A DNA stretch of 64,000 nucleotides from Bilabrum cf. latius (lineage: Eukaryota > Bigyra: Bicosoecida > Bigyra > Bicosoecida): contig OZ237735.1 in the NCBI GenBank assembly GCA_965178125.1, positions 1,860,001 to 1,924,000 on the forward strand, read 5' to 3'. The notes under the pieces were generated by a model. The model saw only the letters and a program-made list of their open reading frames with translations, had not been told where the DNA came from and did not search any database. Made by a program: the position numbers and the translations under genes. Each line of letters begins with the position of its first letter. Within the stretch, counting starts at the first letter, position 1. Below, piece after piece: positions 1 to 10,980 of this stretch.

Positions 1-3000
1 ACGATCTGGGTCACCTCCTGGAAGATGAGGGCATTCGAGACATCACGGACGAGCTGCTGGACGCCGTGGAGCAGCATGCGGGCCTCTTCAAGGAGCTCGA
101 GGCGAAGGAGGAAAGCGCCAAGGGCGTGACTATTGCCATTGAAGGTTCCATCGAGCACATCCTCCTGGGAGAACACGCGGCGCAGGAGGGGGGGCGTGCC
201 GCGCAGGAGGCGGCAGCTGCAGCCCGCAAGGCCAGGTTAGCTAAAGTGGTCAAGTCTCGAGTCCCCGTCGTCTCCCCGGCCGACATGAAGGTGCCCAAGA
301 CTCTTCGTATCAAGTCGCCTGCCAACCCAACGGTGCACGTGGATATTGACCTGGCCGACGTGCACTCGGACTTTGTCGAGAGACTTGGCGCAATCGACAA
401 GTACCGCGCGCATGCGCAGCTAAATGTCCCAGGAGACCGCCTCATGTTCGCATTGCAGTCCGCCGACATCGCCGAGACGGCAGAATACTATGCCAGTATA
501 CAGAGGACAGTAAACAGGATCGACGCAAGGATGGGGACGGACGCCGGTGCGGGCGCGGCCTGGCTCAGGAAGACCCACGGCATGGATGCGTCGGCATTGC
601 GCACGCAGGAGCAGACGTTCGCGCTGCTGGCAGAGGTCCGGGCCCGTCCCTACCCCACCGGCGAGACGGCATTCCTGCATGCAGACATCCTCAGCGATGC
701 TATTCACAAGGGGCGCGTGGATCCTCAGGATCCAGTCCTCAAGGCGAGAGCGCAGCTCAAGAACCGAATCGGTGCGGTGGGCGGGGATTCGTTCGAACTG
801 GGGCTCCGAGTGCTCACACTGCCCCCAGCCAAGGCTCGATCCGCGAAGCTACGTGATGCTACCGTGAGTCTCTGCGATGCCGAGCGAGAGCTGGACGAGC
901 TGCTGCACCTCAAGCGCGTCATCGATACCGCCGAGATAGCCGGTCTTGACCCTGTTACCTGCCTGCGAAGGGGGGTGCGCACAGATTTCGTTAGCGACCT
1001 TACCATGCCCTCGGACGTGGAAAATTACCTAGCAAAGGCAGTGTAGCGGTCAAACTCTGCGAGGGAGGCGTGGAGGAGGGCGGCGGAGGCGGCGGGTCCC
1101 GGCGCCCTCGCCGATCTCCCAGGGGACGTCCTGGACCGGGCTTACCGGGTCACCGCAATGGACCCCAGCAGCGAGGTGAATCACTTGCTCGAGAGCAGAA
1201 AGCACATGGAGGTGCAGGCACTGAGTAATCCAGGTGTCTTGGGCGAACGTGTGGATCCTGCCGTGCTCTAGAAGCACGCGGGCGTCGGCGGTGCTGCTGG
1301 GGTGATCGCCGATCGCCGGGCGGCACTGATGTAGCGCGCTCAGGCGGGGGGCAGGCAGCTCCAGAGACAGTTGTCCGATTTCGGCGGGTGGGAGAGCATC
1401 AGGTACCAGCTGGGCAGTGTTGACTACCTCGTGTTCCTGCAGGACCTGCAAAAGCAGACCCCGGAATTTTTTGCCGAAGCTCTCATGCAGTTGCCTCGTG
1501 GTCGCACGAATGCGATCGACGAGCTGATCGGAGTCGCAGTGGGAGCGACCGACAGCGCCCGCAAAGCAGCGAGAGAGAAAATCATCCTCGGAGCCGTTGA
1601 ATCTGCGGTACAGACGGTGGGTCTGAACAAGGCACCAAGTCCGCTCTTCTTCGCGGAGAACGTCCAGCTGCTGTCGATTTTGTCCGAAGAAATGACCGCC
1701 GATACTGCCTCCAAGGAGCTTGGCGCTGCTCTGGACACCCTGGGGGATGGCATGAAAGCGCTTCGAAAGGCTGCCAGCGGCAACGCCCTGGACGATGCCT
1801 AGGCGCAGGTCATGGGAGAGGTCATGGCGAGGCTTGAGCATTACGCTTTTATCGGAGGTGTGTCCACGTCGCTGGACAAGGAACTCAAGATGTGTTTGGA
1901 TGACAAGAAATTGCTAACCGAGGTAGTCCGTGCCGCGGAGAAGCCGGGCGGTGAGGACCTGCTGGATCTTGCCGTGGCGCTTCGAGGCGCCAATGGCCTC
2001 TCTGAGGGATTCAAGTATCATCCAGGCCTCCAGGTTCGGCTCGCGAAGCGCGTAGTGTTTGCTGGTGAGGAGCCATCACGATAGGCCGAGCTTTTGGTGC
2101 AGCCGGGGGCACTTGATCGAGTGGCCGCCTTCATGCGGATGCGCGGCGGGTATGGAGCGGAGGATGCCATGGACAGCCTCGTGGGCCTGGCGCTGGAGAA
2201 GGAGGGGCAGCGAGTGGGGCTGGGGCCCGCCATTATGATCACCCCTGTCCACCTGGATGCAGACGTGGTGGACTCCCTCTGGTGGGACGGCCCCGTGGGG
2301 CAGTCTCTCTTAGAGCAGGTGGCCAAGGGGGAGGCAGGCGGCAGCCCCTTTCAGAAGGAGGCGGCGATCCGGCAGATCATCGACGTGACGGGGTGGGCAT
2401 AGCCAATCCTCACGAAAACGCCCGAAACTATCAAGATCATATAGAGCGGGAAGAAGACGTGGACGAGGCTCGTACAGAAGCATGATGACCTTCTTCTCAA
2501 GACGCTCCTCTCACCCACCGACTACCCTGTATTCTAGTGGATGACGCGGAAGCATTGGAGTTTGCGGTACATGTCAGACCGAATGGGGCCCTATCGCACC
2601 CGAGCCGTCAAGCTCCTGAAGAATGAGAGGAGGGCTGAGCTGCTGGCGCAACATCTCCTGCATCCCGAGGATCTTCGGCGGGCGGTGGGGCCCAAAGGCC
2701 TTGCAGACCTGCAGCGACACGCCGATACGGCATGGGGGGCCAGGGCAAGAAGCGCGGCCCGCAAGCAAGCGGAAATCATCCAGCAGCTCGACGAGACGCT
2801 AGCGCAGCTGCGGGATGCCGACCTGAAGCAGGCAGCAAGTGGAGGGCTTGACAGGAGCGCTAAGCTGAACCGTGCGGCCAGGGCCAAGAAGGAAGCAATC
2901 GATCAAGCGGCCAGAATGCAGGCACAGCTGGACGATATTCCCATGATTCCCCGATCCATGTCTATTCAGGCGGACCTTGGGGAGGAGTTAGAGGAGATCA

Positions 3001-6000
3001 CGGTGGACGGGCTCATCAGCACTGGTGTGACGAGGCACGATGACTTGGACATCCTGCCGGTGGTGATGCAATCCGAGATGGTCAACGACAATTTGGCCTA
3101 TAGAGTGTTTTTGACAAAGAGCATCAACTTCGACGTGCCGTTGTCTGAGATCGACAAGGGCTTGCGCAACTTGGCGAAAGCCATGAGAAAAGCGGACGAT
3201 GCCGCCACCGAGGAGATGAGGGCGCAACTGCGGGCCGTCGTGAAGAGGGCCGACGGTGCCCAGGGAACACAGGCACTCATGGAGACTTCTTTTCCCATAT
3301 GGTCAGTCAAGGATGTCCACGACCATACCACGGCAGCGGTGCTCAGCGACTATAAAAACCTCGTTGAGGCTACCGTGGGGTTCCAGACCAACCCATCCGT
3401 GAGAAGCGAGGTCATTGCACAGCTTGCCCTGCGCCGTCCCGTGATGCCGCAGGCAGAGCTCGCCACGGCCTTATCCAAGCTGGATTCGCTGCCCAAGGTC
3501 AAGCAGCTGACGGAGGAGGCAGCGGGAGATATGGAGGCGGCCTTCAAGGCTTTCGACGCCAAGTCTCCAGGGACCCTCACTCGCGAGGAGTTCGATGTCC
3601 TTGCCTCTGCCACAACGAAGGAGGACGCCGCAGCCGCTCTTGGCCCCGCGATCCGCGAGCGGCCGATCTCGGAGTGGCCAGCTTCGGCGCTCATGGACGA
3701 GTCCGGGCAGCTGACGGCGATTGCCGAGCGGGGCCTGCAGCTCTACGACTCGATGCCTTCGACCTTCTTTTTCAACGACCGGTTCGCCCGGCAGGTGGGG
3801 TTTACCGAACGAGACGCCATGTTTCGCGGCCTGGCGGAACCGTTAACCATGGCGCCAGACGGCGTGCTGCTTCAGGCAGATAGACTGGGCGTGAACAAGG
3901 GTAGGTTGGAAAAGCTGGTGGGCAATCATGCCGCCATGGACGAGATGGGAAGCTCTCAGATCGAGCGGCGGGTTGCCGAGTACAACCAAAAGCCCACGAT
4001 GGAGTCGGACGGAGTGCCGCTCGGTACCTTCATGGGCGAATGGTGTGAGGACCACGGCATCGAGCTGGCCGTGGAGGCCGGTGACGAGGCTCGGAAGGCG
4101 GAGCAGGGCGAGGTGTTCATGTGGTGCCAGGCGCTGGACATGCCCATTCCCGAGTCACAGGCGGATTGGGACGACGCAAAGCGCCTATTCCATTCTCTCA
4201 AGCAGGCCAACGAGCGGTACCGCACCATCCTGAGCGACAAGCAGCTGGATTACATCCGTAATACCCCCAAGGAGGAGAAGCTGTCGGCCCTCTTCGACCC
4301 CAGCAACAGCGAGCTGTGCCTTACGAATGGCCAGACGGACGAGCTGCTGGGTAAACTGTCTCACTCTCTATGGCAAACCACGCACGATCTGTTGAACTAT
4401 AGGCAAATGATGCGGACGCTCACTGACGTGGACGCCTACGTTGTGAGCACCGGCGGGCAGTCCTCGAAGTCCGCCTTTGAGCAACTCAAGCGTGCAGGGC
4501 TGACTCGGCAGGAGGTGCGCGGTCGTGGAAACTGCTACTTCGATGCCGTCATGTAGTCGGCCGGTGACATCCAGGACCAGAAGGTTCTCCGTGCCAAGTA
4601 CGTGGAGGCATACAAGCAGGGGGTCGATGCCAAGCTATTGAGGACGAACGAGTTGCGCGACGCATCTTCCGACCTACTGGGACCGTCCTCTAGCCTGGGC
4701 GTCCTCGGCGTGGACGCAAACGCCATGATCCGAGAGATGGATAGGACGGGACTGAAGGCATCGGACGAGAAATATATGGCGGCCGCCCTCGGCCGTCCGT
4801 ATGTCTCGATCCGAGAGCCGGACCTCGTTGATGGCGGCAATATGCAGATTATGGTTTTCAATGCCGATAAGCTGGGCTAGGGACAATCACCGGTCATGGT
4901 GTACATGCAGTCTGGGCACGCCACGGCCGTGGTGGCAGACGACCCAGAGGCGGCCTTCAAGGCGCTGCAGGAGCTGGCGGACGCCGAAAAGGCCGCGAAG
5001 AATGCTGATGAAGCCGTCAAGAAGGCGGGGGGATCGGACGGTGGCAACCCGTCGTTCTTCGAAGGGCAGGAGCCCGTCCCAGAGGGTGAGCTGCAGGACG
5101 CGCTCGAGCACGGGGTGGACGTGGCTGACGTGTCAATAGGCAAGGATGGGGAGCTGGGCGTGGATGTGCAGCGGGGAGACCGGCAGGTCAAAACGCTCAG
5201 TGCAGACGAGGCAGATCTCCCGGTCGAAGGTCCTCTGTCCGCCCACGAGTTCGATCTCAGCGTCGACCCGCACATAGACATGCCTGAGCGACCGCCACAG
5301 GTGCCTCCGAGCCAGCTGCTGCGGCTGTCTGACGATGCAGCGGCGGACGTAACGGCTCTGAGTGCGGCATTGACGAATGTCCCGGCAGAGAGACCTATTC
5401 GGATCGTGGGCATCGGTGGGGGTGATGGAGCAGGGTCGGTAGGATAGGTGTTTGACAATACGGATGCCGTCTCCGAGTTCAACGGACGACTGATCGCCGA
5501 CGTCGACCGCGTGAGTCGCATTGTCGACCACCCAGAGGCCTTTCCTATCCTGCCACATGGCCCCCTCGTGCCTCAGCAGCAGCGGGCGGCGCTGCTCACC
5601 ATCGAGGCCAGATAGCAGCTGGACATAGCGGAGAGATTCCTGGAGGACTTCAATGAGCTGGAGGCCATGTTGGGAGAAGAGGAGGCTGCCTCAATGATGC
5701 TGGTTGAAGGGATGTCTAAGTAGCAGGCCGAGGACCGGGTGAAGGAGTACTCGGCTATTCTGGCTGCGCAATCCAGAGCCCCCAGGTCGTCGGCGATGGG
5801 ACTGGCCACCGATGTGGACGTGGTGTAGCAGGCCATCGCTGACATTCCGGACGATTCAATGTTTCTCAAGCAGGCGGAGCTCTTCGACGATGCTGCCGCT
5901 AAGATCGCGGAGGCAGAGCCGGACGATCCATCCCTGCCCCTCCGGCGGATTACGGAGCTAGGGGAACAGGAGGCGGCGGATGACGAGGTGGGGAAGCGGG

Positions 6001-7730
6001 CACACAATGTGGTTGAGCTGGTCAATATGGAGTGGATGGCGGCAATGGATCTACGGTACGCTCGCTCGCTGGACGAGGCTGCGACCTCGATGGATATGGA
6101 GAACAGCTGGCTCCTTGAGCAGACCTTCTTCGCAGGCGGAGAAGTGGGGGATGCCGCGGATCGGCTGTCGCAGCGGTTCCAGAAGGTGAGGGACTATCGT
6201 GAGGAGGTGCAGTCGATGTCCGCGGAGGAGTGGGCGGCGATATCCGCCCGGTGCAAATCTCAGTATTCCTTGAGCATCGGAGCTCAGGACAGTTTCGTTG
6301 CCAACCAGGACGCACACCAGCAGCTGCTGTCTTGGACGACGCGCAAGGTGCGACAGCTCACGGAGGCCCAGGTGCCCAAGTCGCAGTACCGCGCCCATGC
6401 GAAGCAGACGAACAGCGAACAGGCGGATGACTCAGGGGCACACCATCAGGACATGACGGCAGGCAAGGGCGGGGAGGGGCAAGGAGTAGACCTGCAAACC
6501 AACCACGAGCAGGAGCAGGAGCAGGAGCTCGATACTCCCTCCCTCATCGCCCTAGGGGGCAAGGCCAAGGCAGTGGCTGATGCCCACGGCTAGCTCCAGC
6601 TCCAGCTCGGGCGACACTGGCACTCTCGGCGCTTGAGCTCCAGCGGCGGCAAGTCATCCCACCGCAGGAACAGACATCGGCACCACGGCTCTCTCCGTGC
6701 CACTGCATCTACATCTGCCACTGCATCTGCAAGCACGCAGGCAGTCCATCGACTGGCCTCCAGCGAGGGGGTCACGAGCACGAGCAGGCGGCGGCGGGGT
6801 TACACCGGAGACTGTGTGCACACCAACCTGACAACGTGCCAAGTGCTGGAGCACGACACCAACATCCTGCGACCGGGACAGTTGCTTAAATACCCGCACC
6901 GGCTGATCCAGTAGAACGGGGACGACTACGCCATGCTGTAGGTGCAGCGGAAGTGCAGTCTGGAGCTGTAGTGGCACTACGAGGACTGCATTCTGGGCAT
7001 GGCCTGCACAAGGGAGTGGAAGATGCTGTGGGAGACAACCAGGGGAAACAAGGACTACGACGCCTACGGCTTCATGGACCAGTGCACGCTGGTGTTCGAC
7101 CGCGAGGGGAACCTTTTCCTCGTCAACGGGGTGGGCATGGTCATGTGGAAAACGGACACCATCGGGCTGCGGGGGCCCGTATCGCATCTAGAGGTGCAGG
7201 GCGACGGGAACTTGGTGGTCTACCGCGAGCGGGGCGGGGCCATCTGGAGTACGGAGACGGCGGGGCAGATGAGGAACTACCGGCCCACCGGCGAGTTTGG
7301 CGAGGACTTCGCGCACCTTCGCTACGGCCCCGAGGACCAGCTGTGCGACAAGACATTCAGCGAAGTTTGCGAGGATGCCACGGGGCAACACTTCATAGCG
7401 GCTGGTCAGCGGCTGGACTAGGGTCATTCGCTACGTCTGCGTGACTTCGAGCTCCGGATGCAGGGGGACGGCAACCTGGTGCTGTACTGGCAAGGAAAGA
7501 TGTAGGGGGAGACAGGGACGGACGGTGACGGCGAGGGGCCTTATCGTCTCATCGTAGATGCGTCGGGCCGGGTGATGGTACTATCGCAAAACACGAACGA
7601 GGAGTGGGACGAAGACGGCTTCGTGATGCGCATCGAGTCTCAAGGTAGAAGTGCCATGATGGTCCTGTACAACGGGAAGGACGTGGACCATCTTGGCACG
7701 TGGGAGTTCGCGTACAACCTGCAGAAGTAA
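1..7730 (+). CDS. Giant lectin-repeat/OTU-like protein, copy 1 (3' part)
   Basis: This is the C-terminal part of a giant protein, open at the window edge. It reads in one frame (codons starting at multiples of 3) to a TAA at 7728-7730, broken only by TAG, which I read as Gln. It aligns almost end to end with 52793-60489, the complete second copy. Visible parts in order are: a long charged, helix-rich region; a degenerate EF-hand-like stretch near 3550; an OTU-like active-site motif GRGNCYFDAV near 4520; and bulb-lectin-like repeats at 6850-7700 with QGDGNLVVY-type motifs. TAG codons at 2082, 4554, 5614 and 6938 face CAG in copy 2, and others face AAG, TTG or CGG. The two copies are collinear apart from small in-frame indels, for example one extra Gly codon near 190. 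By homology with copy 2 it should be secreted. Its substrate is unknown. Confidence 0.8.
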
Positions 7731-8583
7731 GTGGGAGGCCCGTCGTCGGGCCCCGACGGTCGGGGCCAGCCTCTCGAGTAGCGTGCGAAACTACCTCAGA
7801 TTATTTAAATATGTTTTGAACAAAACATTCGGACAATCTGCTAAGTGAAACCAATGGTATAGTTGCGACCTCCCAACTTCCTCATCCGCACGTGGTCGGG
7901 TGATCCGATCCCTGGTCCGAGTCACTCGTCACCCACCCACACACCCATACCTCCACCTGCCCGGCCTGTGCCTCCACCTTCCAATCCGCCGTATCAACCA
8001 GGTGTCCCCACCAATCATTTCCTCCTCCACTAATCCCTCACCTGGTTGGGTAAACCGTCACCCCTACCGACTCCGCCGTCACCCCCCTTCGCCCAACCCT
8101 AGCCGCCGTTCCTGCTCGTACCTCACTGACCTGGCCTCATCGACAGCGCTCTCTCATCACTTCGGTACGTCGAATCTGATCCTGCACCTACAGCGGGTAC
8201 TGTGCTCAACGCACGACCTCAATCTCAGAGACCTTGTTGGCCTCACCAACTGAGAACAAAAGCCTACGTGCCGTGCCCCAGCGGATCCCCAAAGCGAGCC
8301 ATCCTAGTCTGCATTTGTACTTGAGAACTAATAATGGCGTAATTCAATCACGGTTTTAGATAAGATCGCGCGGATTGGATTGCGGGTGGGCGAAGGGGGC
8401 GAACTCGTATCCCGGATTTTTCTCAACCATCTACATACCGTGACGCACTACCCCGGAAGGAACGATAAATTTATGGGATTCAAACTACACGCTACCCAGG
8501 CTAAGAAGTCACCCGAAGGCTACTTCGACCGGAAGGAAACATCTCACTTACCAGCTCAAGCTGCAGCAGCTGCCAGCTGTGCG
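7731..8583. other. 3' flank of copy 1, no gene recognised
   Basis: About 850 bp follow the TAA of the giant gene. A C-rich stretch lies at 7910-8120. I see no coding region that survives reading TAG as Gln and nothing resembling a known element until the first GAGAGA retroelement tail. It presumably holds the 3' UTR and polyadenylation region of the upstream gene. Confidence 0.4.
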
Positions 8584-8834
8584 GAGAGAGAGAGAATATA
8601 ATATGTCTGAGTCAAAGCACACACCCAACTCCTCTACCACCCAGGTGATCACCTGAGATATGGTGCGTCTGTGGCGGGTTCGGTAACTTAACCCAACAAT
8701 GTATTTCTGTATTTCTGTATTTCCACCCCAAGAGGCAATCGCACTGGGCAGGTCGAACGGATCAGCAAGCTCACGCCATGGGCTCCGCAAGCTGGGCCGC
8801 TTTAGAGAGAGAATATAATATGTCTGAGTCAAAG
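8584..8834 (-). repeat. Truncated retroelement tails, family A
   Basis: Two minus-oriented 3'-end fragments abut here: 8584 to about 8803, and about 8804-8834. Each starts (on the + strand) with a GAGAGAGAATATAATATG tail. The first continues into the family-A 3' UTR also seen at 17847-17960, including the shared GCAATCGCACTGGGCAGG. The second is cut after about 31 bp. On the minus strand these read as retroelement 3' ends with different 5' truncation points. Confidence 0.6.
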
Positions 8835-8835
8835 C

Positions 8836-9056
8836 GAGAGAGAGAAAATAGAGTTTTCGCACGCAATTCAATACCAGAGACAATCCGAGGACTGCCACCA
8901 AAGTAACGCGCACCTTAACAGGGGACCCAGCTGTACCCGCGTTGGCGGAGCCAGTCAGGACCTGAAAAGGCCTCTAAAGAAGTAGTTGGTCTGGTCAAGA
9001 CCGATACATGCCTAGGACCCGTGTCCTAAGCGCATCGCGTTGAGATCTCCTGGGAG
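8836..9056 (-). repeat. Retroelement family B 3' UTR
   Basis: About 205 bp of this segment recurs nearly identically at 46970-47172, also minus-oriented and also ending in a GAGAGA-type tail. On the minus strand it follows the TGA of the coding fragment at 9057-9912, so it is best read as the 3' UTR of a second retroelement family. Confidence 0.6.
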
Positions 9057-9912
9057 TCAGACCAATTCGAACGTACGCAATGAGGGAGCATGCGCAAGGA
9101 AGGCCTGGCGAGGCGTGAGGTATTCAGCCTCTCGCCACCAGACCGCCACATTGTCCGCCTCTAGAACTTGTTGCCTGCTCCAGATCCGGGAGCGTGCTAG
9201 CCTTGCCGTTCCCTTCGCCCAGATGCGTTCTAGCACCTGAAGCTCCTTGCTGAGGGCGCAACGGCCCAGCGTTCCTGCCATCCACTCTCCGACGAACTAG
9301 TTCTCGGAGGGAGTCAGTATGCGTCCGAGCGAGTGGGCTCGGATTGCAAGGTCTCGGGCTGCTAGGCTGCCTGAGGTGAGTTGTGCCGCTACGCACAATT
9401 GGCAGGACTACAACCCCTCGATGGCTCGTCCGAAGCTCTCATTGGCCCTCTGCTACAAGCGTCGGATTGCCCGTCGGCACCGTTCTTGGAGTTGTTCGAG
9501 GGTGCCTTGGACGATTAAGAGCTCCAAGGAGTCTGTGTCCCCTCGGTGTTCTTGTGTCAGCACCTGCTCCGTTTTGACGTGTTCCATCCATAGTGCTCTC
9601 CCCACTGCCGTGGGTGCCCAGGGTACGTCCGTGTGCGTGGCTTCCGCGCGCATCATTTCGGCCTGTACCGAGCGTTCTCCTCTGTGGTGCATGGTCCCTT
9701 CCCGAGGGTAACGCCCAGTGAGCCATCGCAGGATGAGGCGACCATCTCGGCCTCGCCAGGTGCTCCGTGCTGTCGCCGGCATGGCCGAAGGGCCGAGGAT
9801 CCGGAAATTGTCCAAATTGATGCAGCTCTGTAGGTCTTTCATGCCTACAGAATCCTCATCGAACTTTGCCCAGGCGTCTGTCGCTACCGGATGCATCGTC
9901 GGATCTCCTAGT
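9057..9912 (-). pseudogene. 5'-truncated retroelement ORF, family B
   Basis: A minus-strand reading frame of about 285 codons runs from the junction near 9912 to a TGA at 9057-9059, crossing several TAGs (all in one frame). It has no upstream start because the 5' end is cut at the neighbouring family-A tail. The product is rich in Arg, Ala and Leu with helix-like spacing, and includes Trp/Arg-rich segments near the C-terminus. I see no catalytic motif. Its position directly upstream of the family-B 3' UTR suggests it is the C-terminal end of a retroelement protein. Function unknown. Confidence 0.45.
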
Positions 9913-9915
9913 CGG

Positions 9916-9973
9916 AGAGAGAATATAATATGTCTGAGTCAAAGCACACACTACCCAACTACAACGACCACCC
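9916..9973 (-). repeat. Retroelement tail, family A (58 bp)
   Basis: A short family-A tail (GAGAGAGAATATAATATG and the following ~40 bp) is cut at CGACCACCC and is followed directly by the start of the full LINE on the opposite strand. It marks the 5' boundary of the LINE. Confidence 0.55.
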
Positions 9974-10948
9974 GGGGCTACTACTATGGCCCAGCTTTGC
10001 ACAAGGCCGGGTCAGGCACGTACATGTGGACTTACGCTGTGAGAAGATCTAAGAATAGGCGCTTCCCGCAGCACTTGTCCAGCAGAAGGGCCAGACGTTG
10101 GAGGCAGAGGGCTCTGAGGCGCCAAGCACGTGAACTCAGACGATCGCGTGAGCGTGACCTCAGTCGTCTACGGAGGCGTGCTCGCCAAGCATACGTAAGA
10201 CCAGAGAGACCTCAACACCATCAGCGAGGACCAGAGAGTGGGAACGGCGGATCGTATCTAGTAGCGACCGCTGTACTCCTTATGATGGTGGGACTCGTCA
10301 TTTTGTGCGCAACCGGGACGTGCCCAAAGCTGAAGCAGTACCTAGACTCAAGGGGATGGCCCCAGTAGATGCACGCATCGCTGGTGATACCAGCCGCCTG
10401 GATTCTTATAGTGACGCCTACATTGAGAAAACGGAGCAGGATTGGAGTCCTTGCCCTCATAGGGTACCTGTTACCCATGGTAGACGCGACAAGTGACGAA
10501 GACCCGCAGAAGGACGCAGAGGACTGGATCGACAAGCTCAGAAGCATCCCCAAGGAGGTCCTTTTCACTTCGGTAGGGGGACTCGTTACTCTAGTCGGGG
10601 TACTATTGATCTCCTCCTCAATGAGCCGTGTGAACTCATTCTTCTAGCGCGCATATTGGTGGCTCGCGAGTGACGAACTCCGAGAGGGGATAAGACTCAT
10701 CGTACTATCGTTTCAGAGGTGCAAGCGGAACAAGTCGAAACCCAAACACGACGGAAAGACGTTCAAGAACCAGGACGCCGACACCACTAGCACCAATCCA
10801 ACTTCAAGGGGTAGAGGCCGTGGCCGGGGCCGCGGACGAGGCCGAGGCCGAGGGCAGTGGTGGGGTCGAGGTAGAGGTCGCGGACAAGGCACTGGCACGA
10901 TGCAGGCCGCGCAAACGGGCCAGACCACCCACTAGCGTGACCAAACCG

Positions 10949-10980
<32 letters not shown>

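Noticed and set aside
66-7421. A string of separate bacterial-style genes
   Set aside because: All pieces lie in one frame and are separated only by TAG; the paralogue shows CAG at several of these points.
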